From the NCBI GenBank assembly GCA_035556735.1, contig DATMFF010000013.1, positions 434,001 through 498,000 on the forward strand: 64,000 nucleotides of DNA. Reading direction: 5' to 3'. Of this stretch, positions 60,723-64,000 are shown piece after piece (positions within the stretch are counted from its first letter, which is position 1; each line of letters starts with the position of its first letter). The notes beneath the pieces are model-generated. The model made no database searches. It saw only the letters and a program-made list of their open reading frames with translations, and was not told the origin of the DNA. Made by a program: the position numbers and the translations under genes. Origin of the DNA: CANJBX01 sp035556735 (GTDB taxonomy: Bacteria; Pseudomonadota; Alphaproteobacteria; Rhizobiales; Xanthobacteraceae).

Positions 60723-62720
60723 TTACTCGGCGGCATCGACGGGCGCGCGCGGGGTGCGCGCATCCGTGGGGGTCTCGTCGGCGGCTTCGCCCTCGCCTTC
60801 GGCGTCGGCGGCGGGCGGAGGATTGCGGTTGGGCGCCTGCGGCTCGTCTTCGACAAGCGCGAGCTTCTCGCGCGCCTCGTCGGCCTCGCGCTGGCGGTTC
60901 CACATGCCGGCATAGAGTCCGCCCCGGGCGAGCAGCGCCTGGTGCGTGCCGCGCTCGGCGATGCGGCCCTTGTCGAGCACGATGATCTCGTGCGCGCGCA
61001 CGATGGTGGAGAGGCGATGCGCGATCACGAGCGTCGTGCGATTGGCCGACACCAGCTCGAGCGCATCCTGGATCTCCTTCTCGGTGTGGCTGTCGAGCGC
61101 CGAGGTCGCCTCGTCGAGCAGCAGGATGGGCGGCGCCTTGAGGATCGTCCGTGCGATCGCGATGCGCTGCTTCTCTCCGCCGGACAGCTTGAGGCCGCGC
61201 TCGCCGACCTCGGTGTCGTAGCCCTTCGGCGTGGCGCGGATGAACGTATCAATGCGCGCGAGGTCGGCCGCCTTCTCGACTTCGGCGTCGCTGGCGTCCC
61301 AGCGGCCGTAACGGATGTTGTAGCGCACCGTATCGTTGAACAGGACGGTGTCCTGCGGGACCATGCCGATGGCGGCGCGTAGCGACTGCTGCGTCACATC
61401 GCGAACGTCCTGCCCGTCGATGGTGATGCGACCGCCGGAGACATCATAGAAGCGGTACAGCAGCCGCGAGATGGTCGACTTGCCCGCACCCGAAGGCCCA
61501 ACGATCGCCACGGTCGCGCCGGCGGGCACCTCGAACGAGACGTCGTGCAGGATCGGGCGGGCCGGATCATAGGCGAAGGACACGTTCTCGAATTTCACGA
61601 TGCCGCGCGTCACCACCAGCGGCTTCGCGCCCGGACGATCGGCGATCTCCACGTCCCGCGTGAGGATGCGGAACATCGCCTCGATGTCGATCACGGCCTG
61701 CTTGATCTCGCGATACAACATGCCCATCAGGTTGAGCGGCTGATAGAGCTGGATCATCATGGCGTTGATCATCACGAAATCGCCGACCGTCTGCGTGCCG
61801 TTCCGGATGCCGAGCACGCTCATGATCATCGTGGCGGTCAGGCCGACCGTGAAGATCACCGCCTGCCCGGCGTTGAGCACGGCAAGCGACGTGTAGGACT
61901 TGACGCTCGCGTCCTCGTAGCGATCCATCGAGCGGTCGTAGCGGGCGCTCTCGCGCGATTCCGCATTGAAATACTTCACCGTCTCGTAATTGAGCAGCGA
62001 GTCGATCGCCTTGGTGTTGGCGTCGGTGTCGCTGTCGTTCATGCGCCGGCGGATGCCGATGCGCCATTCGGTGGCATAATAGGTGTAGGTGGTATAGACC
62101 GCGATCGTCGCCACGATGACCGCGACGTAACGCCAGTCGAAGACGTAAAGCAGCACCCCGACGACCAGCGCGAACTCGACGATGGTCGGCAGCAGCTGCA
62201 GGATCACCATGCGCGAGAGCGTCTCGATGCCGAGCCGTCCGCGATCGAGGATGCGGGCGAGCCCGCCGGTCTTGCGCTCGAGGTGGAAGCGCAGCGACAG
62301 CTTGTGCATGTGCTCGAAGGTGAGCACCGCCAGGCGCCGCACGGCATGCATGGCGACCTTGGCGAACATGCCGTCACGCGCCTGGGTGATCAGCGCCATC
62401 AACACACGCGTCGCCCCATAGGTGAGCGACAGCGTGATCGGGGCGGCGAGGCCGAGCACGACCCAGGTGCCCGTGGACGAGAAGCCATCGCCCGAGGCCA
62501 ATGCGTCAGTCGCCCACTTGAAGGTGAAGGGCACGGCCATCGTGGCCACCTTCGCCAGGAACAAAAGCGCCGTGGCAAGGATTACCCGGAGCTTCAGATC
62601 CGGACGTTCGGAGGGCCAGATGAAGGGCCAAAGATGGACCAGCGTGCCGACGAGCGAGCCGCCGTCAGTGGGGACGTGCGGCTTTGGCGTGGCCGTGGGC
62701 GGCGATTGGTGGACGTTCAT
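60723..62720 (-). CDS. Atm1-like ABC exporter (ATPase and permease)
   Basis: A 665-residue half-transporter, functioning as a homodimer. Six TM helices (about 40-335) precede the ATPase (about 385-625) with Walker A VGPSGAGKST, signature LSGGEKQRIA and Walker B PPILLLDEATSALD. The stretch LLNYETVKYFNAESRESAR is typical of Atm1/HMT1-type exporters, which move glutathione-bound sulfur or metal species. The last 45 residues are Asp/Glu/Pro-rich. Its position ahead of psd and pssA is conserved in several Rhizobiales to my recollection. The substrate is inferred only. Confidence 0.92.
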   Translation of the reverse strand: MNVHQSPPTATPKPHVPTDGGSLVGTLVHLWPFIWPSERPDLKLRVILATALLFLAKVATMAVPFTFKWATDALASGDGFSSTGTWVVLGLAAPITLSLTYGATRVLMALITQARDGMFAKVAMHAVRRLAVLTFEHMHKLSLRFHLERKTGGLARILDRGRLGIETLSRMVILQLLPTIVEFALVVGVLLYVFDWRYVAVIVATIAVYTTYTYYATEWRIGIRRRMNDSDTDANTKAIDSLLNYETVKYFNAESRESARYDRSMDRYEDASVKSYTSLAVLNAGQAVIFTVGLTATMIMSVLGIRNGTQTVGDFVMINAMMIQLYQPLNLMGMLYREIKQAVIDIEAMFRILTRDVEIADRPGAKPLVVTRGIVKFENVSFAYDPARPILHDVSFEVPAGATVAIVGPSGAGKSTISRLLYRFYDVSGGRITIDGQDVRDVTQQSLRAAIGMVPQDTVLFNDTVRYNIRYGRWDASDAEVEKAADLARIDTFIRATPKGYDTEVGERGLKLSGGEKQRIAIARTILKAPPILLLDEATSALDSHTEKEIQDALELVSANRTTLVIAHRLSTIVRAHEIIVLDKGRIAERGTHQALLARGGLYAGMWNRQREADEAREKLALVEDEPQAPNRNPPPAADAEGEGEAADETPTDARTPRAPVDAAE

Positions 62721-62765
62721 TCCTCATCCCGGCTGCCGCGGAGGTACCGCAGCGTGCCGCCTTGT

Positions 62766-62779
62766 CAGTGGTGACACTG
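62766..62779. promoter_or_regulatory. Operator-like palindrome in the exporter/LOG intergenic region
   Basis: CAGTGGTGACACTG has arms CAGTG and CACTG around GTGA. It lies about 23 bp upstream of the plus-strand -10 and 46 bp upstream of the exporter start, so it could regulate either. TGACACTGG (62772-62780) recurs in inverse orientation as CCAGTGTCA at 62902-62910, next to the LOG-family start. Confidence 0.35.
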
Positions 62780-62799
62780 GCAGGCGGCCGTAAGAGCCC

Positions 62800-62808
62800 T
62801 GATATAAG
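62800..62808 (+). promoter_or_regulatory. Extended -10 promoter for the LOG-family gene
   Basis: TGATATAAG matches an extended -10 (TGnTATAAT). The predicted leader is about 105 nt. No consensus -35 is present, but a palindrome occupies that region. Confidence 0.4.
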
Positions 62809-62920
62809 GCGTGTGCGCCCAAGATTCATCGGAAAAAAGTCCCTTCTCCGTGCATTTCCCCGGTAGTCCCGCCCGCGCGGAAGGCTTGCGCGGCCCTATC
62901 ACCAGTGTCAGACGTGCCCC

Positions 62921-63526
62921 ATGACAATGATTCGATCTGTTTGCGTCTATTGCGGTTCCAGTCCCGGAACCGATCCCGGCTTCCTCGGCGGCGCCCGAGC
63001 CTTCGGAAAGATCCTGGCGGAGCGCGGCGTGGCGCTCGTCTACGGCGGCGGGTCCAACGGGCTGATGGGCGAACTGGCCAAATCGGTCCATGACAACGGC
63101 GGCAAGGTGATCGGGGTCATCCCCGAGTTCCTGCGGGCGCGCGAGATCGCATTCACGGGGGCGCAGGAGCTGATCGTCACCGACACGATGCACACCCGCA
63201 AGCAGATCATGTTCGACCGGGCGGACGCATTCGTCGCCCTGCCCGGCGGCATCGGCACGCTCGAGGAACTGGTCGAGCAGCTCACCTGGTCGCAGCTCGG
63301 GCATCACCGCAAGCCGATCGCGCTCGCCAACATCAACGGCTTCTGGGAGCCGCTGTGCGAGCTGATCGATCACATGAAGAAGCTCGGCTTCATCCGTCCC
63401 GATCTGAGCTTCGATCTGAGCGTCGCGGACCGCGTCGAGGACATCCTGCCGCTGCTGCAGGCGGCGGCGACGCCGAAGGAAAAGGAAGAGCTCGAAGGCT
63501 TCCCGAAAGTCATCGAGAAGATGTGA
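62921..63526 (+). CDS. LOG-family nucleotide phosphoribohydrolase
   Basis: A 201-residue Rossmann-fold protein of the LONELY GUY type. The family removes ribose-5-phosphate from cytokinin nucleotides or AMP/GMP-like nucleotides. Signatures are SVCVYCGSSPG at the N-terminus, YGGGSNGLMG, and LPGGIGTLEELVEQLTW with the catalytic PGGxGTxxE. The substrate in bacteria is often general nucleotide 5'-monophosphates (PpnN-like), so a cytokinin role should not be assumed. It overlaps the convergent VOC gene by 17 bp. Confidence 0.92.
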   Translation: MTMIRSVCVYCGSSPGTDPGFLGGARAFGKILAERGVALVYGGGSNGLMGELAKSVHDNGGKVIGVIPEFLRAREIAFTGAQELIVTDTMHTRKQIMFDRADAFVALPGGIGTLEELVEQLTWSQLGHHRKPIALANINGFWEPLCELIDHMKKLGFIRPDLSFDLSVADRVEDILPLLQAAATPKEKEELEGFPKVIEKM

Positions 63527-63890
63527 GGAAGGTCACCGCCTCGATGCGGTTGCCGTCGGCGTCCCGCACGAAAGCCGCATAGTAGGTCGGGCTGTAGTCG
63601 GGCCGCAGGCCCGGCGCCCCGTCCGACACGGCGCCGCCCGCGAGCGCCGCCGCGTGAAACGCCTGGACCGCCTTCTCGTCGGGCGCGCGCAGACAGACAT
63701 GCGTCCCGTCGTCGGGCCGCGGCGCAAGGGCGCCGCGCCGGTTGAGCCAGAACTCCGGATAGCGCTTGCCGAAGCCGACCGTATCGGCGCGCGTCACGAG
63801 CTTCTCCAGTCCGATCGTTCCCAGCACCGCCTCGTAGAAGGCCGTCGCCCGCGCAAGGTCGCGCACGCCGATCGAGACGTGGTCGATCAT
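63510..63890 (-). CDS. VOC family protein (glyoxalase/bleomycin-resistance fold)
   Basis: A 126-residue single VOC domain with HVSIGVRDLARATAFYEAVL at the N-terminus. A possible metal set includes the first His (MIDHVS), the His in DGTHVCLRAP and the Glu in GNRIEAVT. Whether it is an isomerase, dioxygenase or binding protein is unknown. Its ATG overlaps the upstream cimA stop by 4 bp (ATGA), so it is translationally coupled to cimA. Confidence 0.88.
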   Translation of the reverse strand: MIDHVSIGVRDLARATAFYEAVLGTIGLEKLVTRADTVGFGKRYPEFWLNRRGALAPRPDDGTHVCLRAPDEKAVQAFHAAALAGGAVSDGAPGLRPDYSPTYYAAFVRDADGNRIEAVTFLTSSR

Positions 63891-64000
63891 GCCGGCGCGC
63901 CCGAACGCACCAGCTTGAATACGATCGAGTCCATCAATGCCTGGAACGAGGCGTCGATGATGTTGGGCGAGACGCCGACGGTGGTCCAGCGCTCGCCGGT
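63887..64000 (-). CDS. cimA: Citramalate synthase, C-terminal end (partial)
   Basis: Only the last 37 codons lie in the window. The peptide includes ERWTTVGVSPNIIDASFQAL and ends KLVRSGAPA. This is the regulatory-domain end of citramalate synthase (TIGR00977 type), resembling the W-T-VGVS-N-I-ASFQAL-DSI pattern. The enzyme would condense acetyl-CoA and pyruvate for isoleucine synthesis. The gene continues beyond position 64000 on the minus strand. Confidence 0.8.
   Translation of the reverse strand, partial: TGERWTTVGVSPNIIDASFQALMDSIVFKLVRSGAPA

Overview
The window is a compact, GC-rich (by eye about two thirds G+C) stretch of bacterial chromosome. It looks like an alphaproteobacterium of the order Hyphomicrobiales (Rhizobiales), most likely near the Bradyrhizobium/Rhodopseudomonas/Xanthobacteraceae group. 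The grounds are an RNase E with a long acidic insertion in its S1 domain, a suf operon with two cysteine desulfurases preceded by Irr-type iron boxes, a DUF3551 secreted protein, two Bug/TctC solute receptors, a LipB and a TyrRS of alphaproteobacterial type, and a palindrome of the kind scattered through rhizobial genomes. I saw no rRNA, tRNA, CRISPR array, insertion sequence or prophage. The only incomplete gene is the cimA 3' end at the right edge.

Layout. 0-10 kb: a GT21-like glycosyltransferase, a DEAD-box RNA helicase with a clear promoter, a membrane GGDEF/EAL sensor, a soluble diguanylate cyclase, an FAD monooxygenase, and a tandem pair of single-domain receivers, the second of which has lost its phosphorylation site. 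10-18 kb: a minus-strand Fe-S assembly operon (IscS-like desulfurase, sufB, an unnamed small gene, sufC, sufD, sufS, sufT-like, sufA) headed by two tandem Irr boxes. 18-30 kb: an alpha/beta hydrolase, a DUF2891 protein, anmK, tyrS, a large AsmA/YhdP-like protein, a single-Cys Bcp peroxiredoxin, an M23 peptidase and a Bug receptor. 30-38 kb: prfB with its programmed +1 frameshift, PBP1A, an AmiC-type amidase and RNase E with a long leader. 38-46 kb: an aldolase/dehydrogenase fusion, an orphan FliN-like protein, lipB, acylphosphatase, a gamma-glutamylcyclotransferase-like protein, a stress-type SDR, a biotin carboxylase subunit and a 1-Cys peroxiredoxin with a good terminator. 46-54 kb: a lipoprotein, a second Bug receptor, PotF, DUF3551, rhodanese, Kup and a MotA/MotB-like stator pair. 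54-64 kb: mmsA, an MFS exporter divergent from an ArsR-type regulator, GST, then a minus-strand Atm1-like ABC exporter, psd, pssA, ureE run, a LOG-family protein, a VOC protein and the end of cimA.

How the genes work together. Fe-S cluster supply (suf operon, Atm1-like exporter, LipB as a lipoate step feeding a Fe-S pathway) and redox defence (two peroxiredoxins, GST, rhodanese) form one theme. Envelope construction (PBP1A, amidase, M23 peptidase, AnmK recycling, YhdP-like protein, Psd/PssA) forms a second. Signalling by c-di-GMP and receivers forms a third. Most of this is core genome. No complete new system is evident. The less ordinary items are the degenerate receiver paralogue, the small gene inside the suf operon, the tandem Irr boxes, the duplicated cytoplasmic motif in the YhdP-like protein, and a His-rich UreE that sits in a phospholipid operon with no urease genes in view.
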